A stretch of DNA of 51,906 nucleotides from Akkermansia sp. (GTDB lineage: Bacteria; Verrucomicrobiota; Verrucomicrobiia; Verrucomicrobiales; Akkermansiaceae). Under the pieces are notes generated by a model. It was given only the letters and a program-made list of their open reading frames with translations, had not been told where the DNA came from and made no database searches. The stretch lies in the NCBI GenBank assembly GCA_017409465.1, contig JAFQSQ010000033.1, forward strand, positions 1 to 51,906, in the 5' to 3' direction. A program made the position numbers and the translations under genes. Shown one piece after another: positions 32,843 through 42,228 of the stretch (positions are counted from its first letter, which is position 1; each line of letters opens with the position of its first letter).

Positions 32843-33484
32843 ATGGAGTGGAACGACCGATTTATGATGCTTTTCCGCGAGGCAGTAGAACGCTATTTAC
32901 TGAACTCACGGACTCCCATCGACCGCTTTTTTCTGCCGGAGGAGAGCGATTTCCTGGCCTCGATTGGCTACAAACCGGCCGAGATGCACGCCGTGATTCA
33001 GGACTATGCCATGCTGGGCGAACCCAGTCCCAGCGCCGCCCTGCTCATCGCCTCGACCCGTCGCTCGTTCTTCCTGACCGCACAGCGCGGCATTTCCGGC
33101 AACGCCGCACCGGTGACGGCGAAAGACCTGCCGGCCGAGACAGAAGAATTTCAGGAGATAGCCTACCTGCCCCGCATCATCCGCAAGGCCGAGGCCAAGC
33201 TGTTCGGCACACTGGATACCGGCATCATGTACCCTGATGCCCGCGACCGACAGTTTCTGCGGGAGAATGGCAATATCCACCCCAACGACTTCCTCCAGCT
33301 GGTATGGTCGACTCGCTGCGATCGGCAGAAGATCATCACCGCTGTGCTCAATGCCATCCAACAGCAGGCGGGTGACCAGTCCCCCACCCCGGCAGCTCCG
33401 GCCGGGGCGGATGAATCAGCCCCCGAGCCTCATCAGACTCCTGCTGATAGCACCCCCCGACAAACAGAACTGAACCTTGGCTGA
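32843..33484 (+). CDS. DUF5069-like protein
   Basis: A 213-residue cytosolic protein. The start at 32843 is fixed by the promoter; an upstream in-frame ATG at 32783 precedes it and is unlikely. The first part (ESDFLASIGYKPAEMHAVI) and the second (IAYLPRIIRKAEAKLFGTLD and NDFLQLVWSTRCDRQKII) recall DUF5069 proteins, common in Verrucomicrobiota and without known function. The last 45 residues are a Pro/Ala/Thr-rich disordered tail. The next gene begins 30 nt downstream. Confidence 0.6.
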   Translation: MEWNDRFMMLFREAVERYLLNSRTPIDRFFLPEESDFLASIGYKPAEMHAVIQDYAMLGEPSPSAALLIASTRRSFFLTAQRGISGNAAPVTAKDLPAETEEFQEIAYLPRIIRKAEAKLFGTLDTGIMYPDARDRQFLRENGNIHPNDFLQLVWSTRCDRQKIITAVLNAIQQQAGDQSPTPAAPAGADESAPEPHQTPADSTPRQTELNLG

Positions 33485-33514
33485 TCAGCCTACAACCCTA
33501 CCCTGCCGTACCCA

Positions 33515-34003
33515 ATGAATACCCAACCGAATGACCCCCAGCAACAGGAAGTCAGTACAGAACCCCAGCGCATCGCTCTGGAGCAGATGTCGGCCGATCT
33601 TGTCCACAAGCTCAATCTCATGATTGCAGAGCAAGAGGAACGTGTTCGTGTCTTTGCAGAGCAGCACCACTCCCAATCCCCCTTCCCGGAACAGGGGCAT
33701 GCAACGCTGCTCCCCGAGCATCCGGTCACTCCGACTCCTGACGAACCGGAGGAGGAAATACCGCTTTCCGTGGCGAAAAAACCGCTTGTGGCCAAGTTCA
33801 AAGCCATCGCCCGCCGTACGCTTCCGACTGTACCGGCAGACGATACGACGCCCCACTACGAGCCCGCTCAGCCGGCAAAGAGAGTTTCCCCCATTCAGCC
33901 CACTCGCTCTGCATCCGGCGAGAAGGAAGAATCAAAAATCGGTATCGGCACCATCGTCACCTTCATCGTCATCATCCTCTTCCTGCTGAGAGCGTGTTCC
34001 TAA
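33515..34003 (+). CDS. Small tail-anchored protein of unknown function
   Basis: A 162-residue protein with a helical N-terminal half (RIALEQMSADLVHKLNLMIA), a disordered Pro/Thr-rich middle and a single C-terminal membrane segment (TIVTFIVIILFLLRAC). The topology is that of a tail-anchored inner-membrane protein with its bulk in the cytosol. It ends 21 nt before the RND adaptor gene and is probably in the same transcript, but nothing in its sequence links it to efflux. Confidence 0.6.
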   Translation: MNTQPNDPQQQEVSTEPQRIALEQMSADLVHKLNLMIAEQEERVRVFAEQHHSQSPFPEQGHATLLPEHPVTPTPDEPEEEIPLSVAKKPLVAKFKAIARRTLPTVPADDTTPHYEPAQPAKRVSPIQPTRSASGEKEESKIGIGTIVTFIVIILFLLRACS

Positions 34004-34024
34004 TTCATTTAACTTGTATATTAT

Positions 34025-36949
34025 ATGACCAGAAAGACACTTATCACACTGGCACTGGGAAGCTGCACACTGGGAATGCTGCCCGTTGCCTGCAACGATC
34101 GGAGCGACACCGACCAGGAGTCGATAAAAGCTCCCGCCATTCAGGTATTCAACATCAGGCAACAGAAAGTCACCGACTACGGCGAGTGGTTTGGCTACCT
34201 GCGGGGCGACAAGGAAACAGACATTCATCCGCGCGTGAGCGGATTTCTCAAATCCCAGAATTACCGTGATGGGCAGTTCGTGAAAGAGGGCGATATCCTC
34301 TTCACCATCGAGGATGATTTATTCAAAGCCCAACTTCGCCAGGCACAGGCCAACCTGCAGGCCTCTGAGGCCGCACTGGAAGCAGCCAAGGCACAGCGGG
34401 AAAAAGCCGCGCTGGATGTGAAGCGCTATGAGCAGCTGGAGCCCAAGGCTGTCTCAGAAAAAGATTTGACGGATGCCCGCCAGAATCTGAAAGCTGCCGT
34501 GGCGAATGAAAAATCCGCGCAGGCCAGCGTGAACCAGATGAAAGCCGCCGTGAAGCAGGCTCAGATTAATCTGGACTACACGGTCATCAAGGCTCCGTAC
34601 AACGGGGTGGCCGGTGCGGCACAGGCCTCTCAGGGAGACATGGTATCCCCCGTTACCACCCTTGCCAACATCACAGCCGTCAACCCGATTCTGGTAAACT
34701 TCTCTGTTAACGGCAAGATGCTGCTGGATGCATTCCGTGACCACGGTAAACTTTCTACAGCTGAGACCGCCCCCCCCATCTACCTCATCACCGATGACGG
34801 AAAGGAATATCCCTATCCGGGCAAGTTCAAGGCCATGGAGAGCAAGGTGAGCGGTGACGGCACCATCAACTTTGAAGCCGAGTTCCCGAATCAGGATTTG
34901 ACCCTGCGCGCCGGCATGTCCGTGCGCGTCAAACTGCCGCTGTCCGAGCATGAGGCTCTGCTGGTACCGCCGAGTGCCATCCGTCAGGTCATGCGCAATA
35001 ACTTCATCATCGTGGTTGATAAAAACCGCGTTCCCCACATGGTGCCGGTGACCGTCGGTAAGAGCTACACCATCTCCGTGCAGGAGGCAGACGGCTACCA
35101 CTCCGAGCAGAAGCTCATAGCCATCTCCGACTACGGCAGCACCCAACTGAGTGAGCTCTTCCGCCAATACGGCTACGACAAGGCCACGGAAGTGCCGGTA
35201 GTGGCAGACAAGGACAATGGCGTACAAGCCATGAACATCTCCTCCGCCAACAGCCGTCTGGGCAAGGGGGAAAAGCCAACCGCCATTGATACCACGGCCT
35301 TCTCCTTCAAACCCGTGGCCGATGCGGCCATGATGAGCGAGCAGCAGGGCAACAAAAAAGCTGCTTCTGATGCAAAAGCCTCCCTGCCCCCCTTTGTGGT
35401 TAAGGTGCGTCCCATGATTCGGCAGGATGTGAAAGTACAGAGCGAGTGGTTCGGCAAACTGCGCGGCGAGGAAGAAACGGACATCCGCCCGCATGTGAGC
35501 GGCTTCCTCAAGAGCCAGAATTTCAAGGACGGCAGCATGGTGAAGAAAGGAGACGTGCTCTTCACCATCGACCCCGCCCCCTATCAGGCTGAGGTGGAAC
35601 AGGCTGAAGCCAACCTCTCCGCCGCGAAGGCTGCCCGCGAGCAGGCTGATGCCGAACTGGGCAAGAACACCGTCAACTACGAGCGATTGGTGCGGCTCAG
35701 CAAGGAAGCCCCCGGTGCCGTATCGGACAAGAGTGTGACCGATGCCGCCACCGCCGTCAAGACCGCCAGGGCAGCCCTGCTGAAGGCAGATGCCACCGTC
35801 GCACAGATGGAAGCCGCCCTGCAACTGGCTCAAATCAATCTGGGCTACACCACCATTACCGCGCCGTTTGACGGTCGCATCGGTATCCGTAAGCCGTCCA
35901 TCGGCGCACTGGTATCCCCGCAGGATGCCGAACCGCTGGTCACGCTCTCCTCCGTCAATCCCATGCGGGTAGACTTCCAGGTGAGCGGCAAGAATGCCCT
36001 GAGCGGCTTCACCCGCTTCCGCAAGAACATGACAGCTGGTAACGGTCGTAAACGCGAGGATTTTGACCTGATTCTGAACGACGGCAGCACCTACCCCCAC
36101 AAGGGAAGAATCATCAACTCCGACAACGCACTGAGCAAATCCACCGGTACGCTCACCGTCATCGGTCAGGTAGACAATGCCGAGGGGATGCTGCGCTCCG
36201 GCATGCCTGTGCGTGTACGCGCCGGGATGCAGGGCGGAGAAAACTCCATTCTGGTACCGGCACGTGCTCCGCTGAATGCCAAGGGCAAAGACCTGCTGGT
36301 ACTGCTGCGCCCGGACAACACACCGGACATGCTCCCCATCAGCAAGGGCGCGCTTGTCAACGTTCCGGTGAAGGAGGCTGACGGCAAGGAAGTGCTGCAG
36401 CCCATGCAGGTGGTGGACGTAGACCGTCCGCTGCTCAGCGCAGCCATCGCCGCCAAAGCCGGGGCACCGAGCACAGAGGCTATGGTTCTGGGCGGTGCCG
36501 GGGTCAAGGATTGGGGTGAGCTGCTGCTCAAGCAGAGCGGCGAGCCGGATTTCCGCACCCTGCTGGAGAAACAGAGCGGGGAGAAGCTCCCGGATGATGC
36601 CCCGCAAGAGGCCCATGTGAAAGACTGGAAAGAGCTCTACCTGCGCAGGAGCGGAGCCCGCAGTTTCCGCGAGCTGGTGCTGGATAAGGCCGGCGCTAAG
36701 GATGAGCTGGATTTAATCGCCGCCGGACAAGGATTCAAGACCCCCATGGAAATGATGCTCAAAGGCATGGGTTACGACAGTCTGGAATCCGCCCGCGTGG
36801 TGGCGGAAGGCTCTCTGATGGCAGCGCAGGCATACGGCGCCAATCTGGAAGCCGGAGCCCGTGTCAACAAGCTGACCCCGGTGGATTACCACTACAAGGC
36901 ACCCACCACCGTGGTGGGTTCCGTAACTGCCGAAGCTGAAAAGAAATAA
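34025..36949 (+). CDS. RND efflux adaptor: tandem fusion of two membrane-fusion proteins
   Basis: A 974-residue lipoprotein (lipobox LPVAC, Cys23) built from two AcrA/HlyD-type adaptors in a row. The first begins with GEWFGYLRGDKETDIHPRVS at residue 53, the second with SEWFGKLRGEEETDIRPHVS at 473, a period of 420 residues. Each repeat has its own lipoyl halves, coiled-coil hairpin (AQANLQASEAALEAAKAQRE; AEANLSAAKAAREQADAELG) and beta-barrel part (DYTVIKAPYNGVAG; GYTTITAPFDGRIG). Normal adaptors are about 380-400 residues. From about residue 815 a helical tail follows with repeated DWxELxLxxSG units. It connects the inner-membrane pump to an outer-membrane channel. The pump gene starts 15 nt downstream. 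Confidence 0.9.
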   Translation: MTRKTLITLALGSCTLGMLPVACNDRSDTDQESIKAPAIQVFNIRQQKVTDYGEWFGYLRGDKETDIHPRVSGFLKSQNYRDGQFVKEGDILFTIEDDLFKAQLRQAQANLQASEAALEAAKAQREKAALDVKRYEQLEPKAVSEKDLTDARQNLKAAVANEKSAQASVNQMKAAVKQAQINLDYTVIKAPYNGVAGAAQASQGDMVSPVTTLANITAVNPILVNFSVNGKMLLDAFRDHGKLSTAETAPPIYLITDDGKEYPYPGKFKAMESKVSGDGTINFEAEFPNQDLTLRAGMSVRVKLPLSEHEALLVPPSAIRQVMRNNFIIVVDKNRVPHMVPVTVGKSYTISVQEADGYHSEQKLIAISDYGSTQLSELFRQYGYDKATEVPVVADKDNGVQAMNISSANSRLGKGEKPTAIDTTAFSFKPVADAAMMSEQQGNKKAASDAKASLPPFVVKVRPMIRQDVKVQSEWFGKLRGEEETDIRPHVSGFLKSQNFKDGSMVKKGDVLFTIDPAPYQAEVEQAEANLSAAKAAREQADAELGKNTVNYERLVRLSKEAPGAVSDKSVTDAATAVKTARAALLKADATVAQMEAALQLAQINLGYTTITAPFDGRIGIRKPSIGALVSPQDAEPLVTLSSVNPMRVDFQVSGKNALSGFTRFRKNMTAGNGRKREDFDLILNDGSTYPHKGRIINSDNALSKSTGTLTVIGQVDNAEGMLRSGMPVRVRAGMQGGENSILVPARAPLNAKGKDLLVLLRPDNTPDMLPISKGALVNVPVKEADGKEVLQPMQVVDVDRPLLSAAIAAKAGAPSTEAMVLGGAGVKDWGELLLKQSGEPDFRTLLEKQSGEKLPDDAPQEAHVKDWKELYLRRSGARSFRELVLDKAGAKDELDLIAAGQGFKTPMEMMLKGMGYDSLESARVVAEGSLMAAQAYGANLEAGARVNKLTPVDYHYKAPTTVVGSVTAEAEKK

Positions 36950-36964
36950 CCCCTTTATCTATCT

Positions 36965-39900
36965 ATGTCACCATTCTTCATCAAACACCCCATTATCGCG
37001 GCGGTTATCTCCATCGTCACCACCATGCTGGGTATCATCAGCATGCTGGCACTGCCCATCTCGCAATACCCGGACATTGCCCCCGTCACCATCTCCATGA
37101 GTGCTTCCTACCCGGGAGCAAACGCTCAGGAGGTGGCAGAATCCGTGGCAACCCCCATTGAGTTGCAGCTCTCCGGGCTGGAGGGTATGGACTACATGAA
37201 CTCCACCTCCTCCAACAACGGTTCATGCAGCATCAACGTCGTCTTCGAACCCGGGACTGATGCCAACACGGCGCAGCAGCTCACCTACATGAAATACAGC
37301 CAGGCAACCTCTCAGCTGCCCGCCATGGTGTCCCAGATGGGTATCACCATCAAGCAGTCGTCCGGTCTGCCCATGATGCTGTATGCCATTGATTCCCCGC
37401 AGGGGTTCTTCTCCCCCATCGACCTGACAGGCTATGCCTACGTGAATCTGGTGGATCCGGTGAAGCGTGTACAGGGCGTGGGCGACGTGATGGTGTTCGG
37501 TGCCCGCTATGCCGTGCGTATCTGGCTTGATTCCGAAAAGATGGCGCAGAAAGGCATCTCTGTCAACGAGGTGTACAACGCCGTCAACAGCCAGAACACC
37601 ATCAACCCCGGCGGCTCCGTGGGCGCAGAACCCATGCCGGACGGGCAGGAGTTCACCTATACCATCCGCAACTCTGGCCGCATGACCAGCGTGCCGGAGT
37701 TTGAGGACATCATCGTGCGCCAGACCGGTACTCAGGCCGTGAAGCTGCGCGACATCGCCACCGTGGAGCTGGGCACCCAGAGCTATTCCCTGGCCAGCCG
37801 GGTCAACGGCAAACCGGCCATCTGTCTTGCCATCTATCAGGGCGCGGAGGCCAACGCCATCGACACCGTTGACCGACTCAAAGCCCTTTTTGCCGAGAAA
37901 GAAAAGACCATGCCGGAAGGCATGCGCGGCTTCGTCTCTCTGGACTCCACCATATCCGTGCGTGACTCTATTGAGGAAATCATCCACACGCTGTTTGAGG
38001 CTCTGGTGCTGGTGGCTCTGGTGGTATTCATCTTCCTGCAGGGGTGGCGCGCCACACTCATTCCGCTCATTGCCGTGCCGGTATCACTGGTGACCACCTT
38101 CTGTTTCTTCCCGATTCTGGGCTTCTCTCTCAACACCATCTGTATGCTCGGCATGGTGCTGGCCATCGGTCTGGTGGTGGATGATGCCATCGTGGTGGTA
38201 GAAGCGGTGGAATCCCACATGGAGAACGGCATGACCGCCCGCCAGGCAACCTTTGCCGCCATGAAGGAAGTGAGCGGTCCCGTGATAGCCATTGCACTGG
38301 TGCTGGCGGCGGTGTTCCTGCCCTCCGTGCTGCTGCCGGGTATCACCGGCACGCTCTTCCAGCAGTTTGCCGTCACCATCGCCATCTCGATGCTGATATC
38401 CGCTTTCAACGCGCTGACGCTCTCACCGGCGCTCTCTGCCCTCCTGCTCAAGCCGAAGAAAGAGCACAAGTCCCTGTTGACGCCGCTCTACAACGTCTTC
38501 AACCGCAGCTATGATGCCGTGGCAACCAAGTACTCCCAGTGCTGCCGCTTCCTCTGCCGCCACCTCATCATCTCTATCCCCCTGCTGGCACTTGTCTCTG
38601 CCGCCATTATCCCCGTGGCCAAGAAAGTGCCCGGCGGTTTCCTGCCGGCAGAAGACCAGGGCTTCCTCATCTGCGGTGTCATCATGAAGCCGGGTGTGTC
38701 CCTGCAGCGTGCCGCAGAGCAGGCAAGCGTGGTGGAGAAAGTGGTCATGAAAGACCCGGCGGTGGAGTACATGACCTCCATCATCGGCATGAACCTCATG
38801 ATTGGTGTGCAGACCACCAACGCCGCCACCTTCTTCTTCACCCTCAAACCGTATGCTGACCGTCCGCTGATGGAGAACGGCAAGACTCCCACGGCAAACG
38901 ATATTCAGCAACGCATCAACGGTGCGCTCGCCATGGCGGGTGCAGACGGCGCGACTTTCGTGGTTTCCCCGCCGGCCATCCCCGGCGTGGGCACGGGTAA
39001 CGACATCTCATTCGTGCTGGAAGACACGGCCGGTCAGGGTGTAGCGGCTCTTTATGAGCAGGTGGTGAAACTGGAAAAGGCGCTGGATGCCGATCCGGCC
39101 ATTGCCAAAGCCTCTGACATGATGCTGCCGGAAGTGCCGCAGAAGAGCATCACCATCGACAAGGACAAGTGCCTTGCCATGGGGGTGGACTATGCCGGGG
39201 CCAACTCTCTGCTGCAATGCTTCAATGGCTCGCGCTTCGTGAACTACTACACCGAGTTCGGCCAGCAGTGGCAGGTGTACCTTCAGGCTGCCGGTGAAGA
39301 CCGCTTCAACACCGACCAGATTGCCAACTTCTATGTGACCAACGCCAAGGGTGAGCAGGTACCGCTCAGCACGCTGGTCACCATTGCCGATATTGCCGAC
39401 ACGGAGTTTGTGCAGCACAACAACAACTACAACTCCGGCAAAATCACCGTGGCTCCCGCAAAGGGCTACTCCACCGCTCAGGCCATGGAAGCTATTGAGA
39501 AGGTATTCAACAAGACCATGGACACCACCAAGTTCGCCATGGAATACATCGACATGAGCTTCCAGGAAAAGAAAGTGCAGGACGGTCTGGGCCTGGGTTC
39601 CATCTTTGCCCTCTCCGGCGTGTTTGCCTTCCTCATCATGGCAGCTCTGTATGAGAAATGGACGCTGCCGCTGGCCATCTTCCTGACCGTGCCCATCGCT
39701 GTGCTGGGAGCATTCGTCGGGCTGTGGATGTACGGCATAGAGCTGAACCTCTACGCCCAGATTGGCCTGGTGATGCTGGTTGGCCTTGCCGCCAAGAACG
39801 CGATTCTGATTGTGGAGTTTGCCGTGCTGCAGATGGAAAAAGGCATGAATCTGCTGGATGCCGCCGTAGAGGCCGCCCGCCTGCGTCTGCGCCCGATTCT

Positions 39901-40168
39901 GATGACCTCCTTTGCGTTCATTCTGGGCTGCGTACCGCTGCTCACGGCTGCGGGCTCCGGTGCACTGGCCCGCAACTCCATCGGCGTGGTGGTAGTCATC
40001 GGCATGACCATTGCCACGGCTGTGGGTGTGTTCTTCATCCCCTGCTCCTTCGTGTTCGTGATGCGACTCTTCCGCTCCCGGATTGAAAAGGCTCACCACG
40101 GGGCTGACCCGGATGAAGTGTATGCCTATGCGCGACTTGAAGAAAGCGAAAAAGAAGAAAGCCAATAA
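36965..40168 (+). CDS. RND multidrug efflux pump, AcrB/MexB type (HAE1)
   Basis: A 1067-residue proton-driven inner-membrane transporter with the AcrB layout: twelve membrane spans and two large periplasmic loops. The N-terminus is the family hallmark (FFIKHPIIAAVISIVTTMLG, LPISQYPDIAPVTI). The proton-relay residues are present: Asp406-Asp407 in LVVDDAIVVVEAVE and Lys944 in LAAKNAILIVEFA. Length is normal. It forms an operon with the double adaptor. No TolC/OprM-type channel gene follows; the transcript ends at a strong terminator, so the channel must be encoded elsewhere. Substrates are likely hydrophobic drugs or bile-type compounds, judging by family only. Confidence 0.96.
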   Translation: MSPFFIKHPIIAAVISIVTTMLGIISMLALPISQYPDIAPVTISMSASYPGANAQEVAESVATPIELQLSGLEGMDYMNSTSSNNGSCSINVVFEPGTDANTAQQLTYMKYSQATSQLPAMVSQMGITIKQSSGLPMMLYAIDSPQGFFSPIDLTGYAYVNLVDPVKRVQGVGDVMVFGARYAVRIWLDSEKMAQKGISVNEVYNAVNSQNTINPGGSVGAEPMPDGQEFTYTIRNSGRMTSVPEFEDIIVRQTGTQAVKLRDIATVELGTQSYSLASRVNGKPAICLAIYQGAEANAIDTVDRLKALFAEKEKTMPEGMRGFVSLDSTISVRDSIEEIIHTLFEALVLVALVVFIFLQGWRATLIPLIAVPVSLVTTFCFFPILGFSLNTICMLGMVLAIGLVVDDAIVVVEAVESHMENGMTARQATFAAMKEVSGPVIAIALVLAAVFLPSVLLPGITGTLFQQFAVTIAISMLISAFNALTLSPALSALLLKPKKEHKSLLTPLYNVFNRSYDAVATKYSQCCRFLCRHLIISIPLLALVSAAIIPVAKKVPGGFLPAEDQGFLICGVIMKPGVSLQRAAEQASVVEKVVMKDPAVEYMTSIIGMNLMIGVQTTNAATFFFTLKPYADRPLMENGKTPTANDIQQRINGALAMAGADGATFVVSPPAIPGVGTGNDISFVLEDTAGQGVAALYEQVVKLEKALDADPAIAKASDMMLPEVPQKSITIDKDKCLAMGVDYAGANSLLQCFNGSRFVNYYTEFGQQWQVYLQAAGEDRFNTDQIANFYVTNAKGEQVPLSTLVTIADIADTEFVQHNNNYNSGKITVAPAKGYSTAQAMEAIEKVFNKTMDTTKFAMEYIDMSFQEKKVQDGLGLGSIFALSGVFAFLIMAALYEKWTLPLAIFLTVPIAVLGAFVGLWMYGIELNLYAQIGLVMLVGLAAKNAILIVEFAVLQMEKGMNLLDAAVEAARLRLRPILMTSFAFILGCVPLLTAAGSGALARNSIGVVVVIGMTIATAVGVFFIPCSFVFVMRLFRSRIEKAHHGADPDEVYAYARLEESEKEESQ

Positions 40169-40200
40169 TCAGGCTACCACGTTTTGCCCTGACTTTTCGC

Positions 40201-40236
40201 ACCCGCTCTCCCATCATGGAGAGCGGGTGTTTTTTT
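40201..40236 (+). terminator. Terminator of the RND operon
   Basis: The stem acccgctctcc / ggagagcgggt (40201-40228) is followed by gttttttt. Confidence 0.9.
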
Positions 40237-40303
40237 CTTGCCGGTACTGAAGCAGAATATCATGGACAAAGCTTCAGCAGCATGGTATACCAGATTAGCG
40301 CGC

Positions 40304-41272
40304 ATGAAGTATTCCGCCTCCATCATTCCGTACCTGCTCGCTGCTGCTCTTCCGCTTCAGGCTGCGCAGCAGCAGCGTCCTTCCCCCCAGCGCTGGGACG
40401 TCGAGGGCATGTACATCCAGGCTCGCGCCACCCTGGAGGATCGCAGCAACGAACACGTGGAAGGGGTGCCGGTATTGCTCGAAGCCTGCGCCCGCGAAGG
40501 ACATACGGAAGCCATGCGCCTGTTGCTGGATGTCTACGAGGGCAAGTTCAAGGGACTCCCGGCTCGCCCCGAGCAGGCTTTCCACTCGGTCAAACTGATA
40601 GCTGAATCAAAGCAAAGCGACACCCCCGAGGGCAGACTCATGCAGGCTGAGGCATGCTACCGACTGGCTCTCTACCTGGAACGCGGCTTCGGTTGCAAGG
40701 TCAATGATGTCGAAGCATACGAGCAGATGGAACGAGCCGCCGCCCTGGGACTGGGCAAGGCGCGCGCCGAGCAATGCCGCTACCTGATGCAGGGCAAGGG
40801 ACACAAGCAGGACACCAAACGAGCCTGGAAACTTCTCCGCTACCAGGTCGAGCTCGACCCGACGACACCCAACGTATTTTTCTACATGGGCACCATGTGC
40901 TACCGGGGTATCGGCCATAAACCCGACTACCGCAAAGCCCGAAAGTTGTTCAGTCTCGGTGCTCAGGTCAATGATGCCAACTGTCTCAACAACCTCGCGG
41001 CCATGTATGAACGTGGGCTCGCCGTCCCCAGAAGCGAAGAGCTGGCTCTTTCTCTCTACCGCAAAGCTGCCGCCATGGGCAACCGTGAGGCCTCGGCCAA
41101 CATGCAGCGCCTGGCTTTCAAGGTCGGTATCATCGCCAACAAAAAAGACAAACGCACGGCTGCACAGAAGATACACAGCGCTGCCGTACGGGTCATCCAG
41201 GCTCTGCCGCTCTCACCCTACACCCGCTCGCGCATCCGTGCGCGACTGCTTGGTTCCTCCTCAGAGTCATGA
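40304..41272 (+). CDS. Exported Sel1-repeat protein
   Basis: A 322-residue protein. ATG 40304 gives a signal peptide (MKYSASIIPYLLAAALPLQA); in-frame ATGs at 40238 and 40262 would bury it. The body is made of Sel1-like (TPR-related) helical repeats: EACAREGHTEAMRLLLDVYE, LYLERGFGCKVNDVEAYEQM, YRGIGHKPDYRKARKLFSLG and MYERGLAVPRSEELALSLYR. These act in protein-protein contacts. The last codons overlap the queG start (ATGA at 41269-41272), so the two genes are translationally coupled, although a functional link is not obvious. Confidence 0.8.
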   Translation: MKYSASIIPYLLAAALPLQAAQQQRPSPQRWDVEGMYIQARATLEDRSNEHVEGVPVLLEACAREGHTEAMRLLLDVYEGKFKGLPARPEQAFHSVKLIAESKQSDTPEGRLMQAEACYRLALYLERGFGCKVNDVEAYEQMERAAALGLGKARAEQCRYLMQGKGHKQDTKRAWKLLRYQVELDPTTPNVFFYMGTMCYRGIGHKPDYRKARKLFSLGAQVNDANCLNNLAAMYERGLAVPRSEELALSLYRKAAAMGNREASANMQRLAFKVGIIANKKDKRTAAQKIHSAAVRVIQALPLSPYTRSRIRARLLGSSSES

Positions 41273-42192
41273 CCTCCCCTGCCCGTCAAGCGCTTGAGTA
41301 CGCTGCTGCTGCGCTGGGTTTTTCCGCAGTGGGGGTAGCCTCGGCTCACGCGCACCAGGGAGATTACCTCCGGCGCTGGCTGGCGGCAGGCATGCACGCT
41401 GACATGGAGTGGATGCAGCGGCACCTGCCAGCTCGTGAACATCCCGACCGGGTACTCCCGGGCGTGAACAGCATCGTCATCCTCACCTATGAATACGCTC
41501 GTACTGATACCCGGGACAAATCCGGAGCCATTGCCCGCTACGCACAGGGAGAGGACTACCACAAGCTGCTCGCACCGAAACTGGCAGATTTGGATGAAAC
41601 GCTGCAATTCTACGGCGGGCGGCAGCGGTGCTTCAGCGACTCCGGTCCGGTAAGTGAGCGTTTCTTTGCTCAGCTGGCAGGCCTGGGCTGGATAGGTCGC
41701 AATGGTCTGCTCATCCGACCGGACAAGGGCTCCTACTGTTTTCTGTCCTCAATACTGACCACACTTGAGCTCCCGACAGATACCCCCGTAGCCAACCGCT
41801 GCGGAAACTGCCACCGCTGCGAACTGGCCTGCCCCACCGGGGCACTGCACGATGGCTGCTGCGACTCACGCCGCTGCCTCTCCTACTGGACTATCGAAAG
41901 CAAACAGGCAGAGATACCCCCGGACATCGCCACCGCCATGCAAGGGCGGCTCTACGGCTGCGATGCCTGCCAGGAAGCCTGCCCCTGGAACCGCCCCCGC
42001 TCTGCCACTCCCCCCATCGACCCACACCTGCTGATGCCGGCAGCTCTGCGCGATGCCGATACAGATACCCTGCGCCGACTCAGCCCCGATGAGTTCAACA
42101 AGCTCTTTGAGCGCTCCCCCATCCGGCGTATCGGGGCAGAGCATCTGCAACTCAACCTGCGCTGCTCAAACGCGAATCAGCAGAAAAGTTGA
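41269..42192 (+). CDS. queG: Epoxyqueuosine reductase QueG
   Basis: A 307-residue cobalamin- and iron-sulfur-dependent enzyme that performs the last step of queuosine synthesis in tRNA. The N-terminal part shows GFSAVGVAS, and the middle FSDSGPVSERFFAQLAGLGW. Two ferredoxin-type clusters are visible: CGNCHRCELACPTGAL and CDACQEACPWNRP, plus RRCLSYWTIE between them. The C-terminal HEAT-like extension found in some QueG proteins is absent or short. Its ATG overlaps the Sel1 gene's stop. Confidence 0.95.
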   Translation: MTSPARQALEYAAAALGFSAVGVASAHAHQGDYLRRWLAAGMHADMEWMQRHLPAREHPDRVLPGVNSIVILTYEYARTDTRDKSGAIARYAQGEDYHKLLAPKLADLDETLQFYGGRQRCFSDSGPVSERFFAQLAGLGWIGRNGLLIRPDKGSYCFLSSILTTLELPTDTPVANRCGNCHRCELACPTGALHDGCCDSRRCLSYWTIESKQAEIPPDIATAMQGRLYGCDACQEACPWNRPRSATPPIDPHLLMPAALRDADTDTLRRLSPDEFNKLFERSPIRRIGAEHLQLNLRCSNANQQKS

Positions 42193-42228
42193 ACATTTCC
42201 CCCCCTGAGCGCATCTCTAACTGTACAC

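Noticed and set aside
34454..36616. Long open frame of about 720 codons on the minus strand opposite the RND adaptor
   Set aside because: It is antisense to a gene with clear domains, has low-complexity composition and no recognisable motif. It is a shadow of GC-biased coding.
39008..40165. Open frame of about 385 codons opposite the RND pump gene
   Set aside because: It is antisense to conserved pump sequence and His/Gly-rich by frame effect only.
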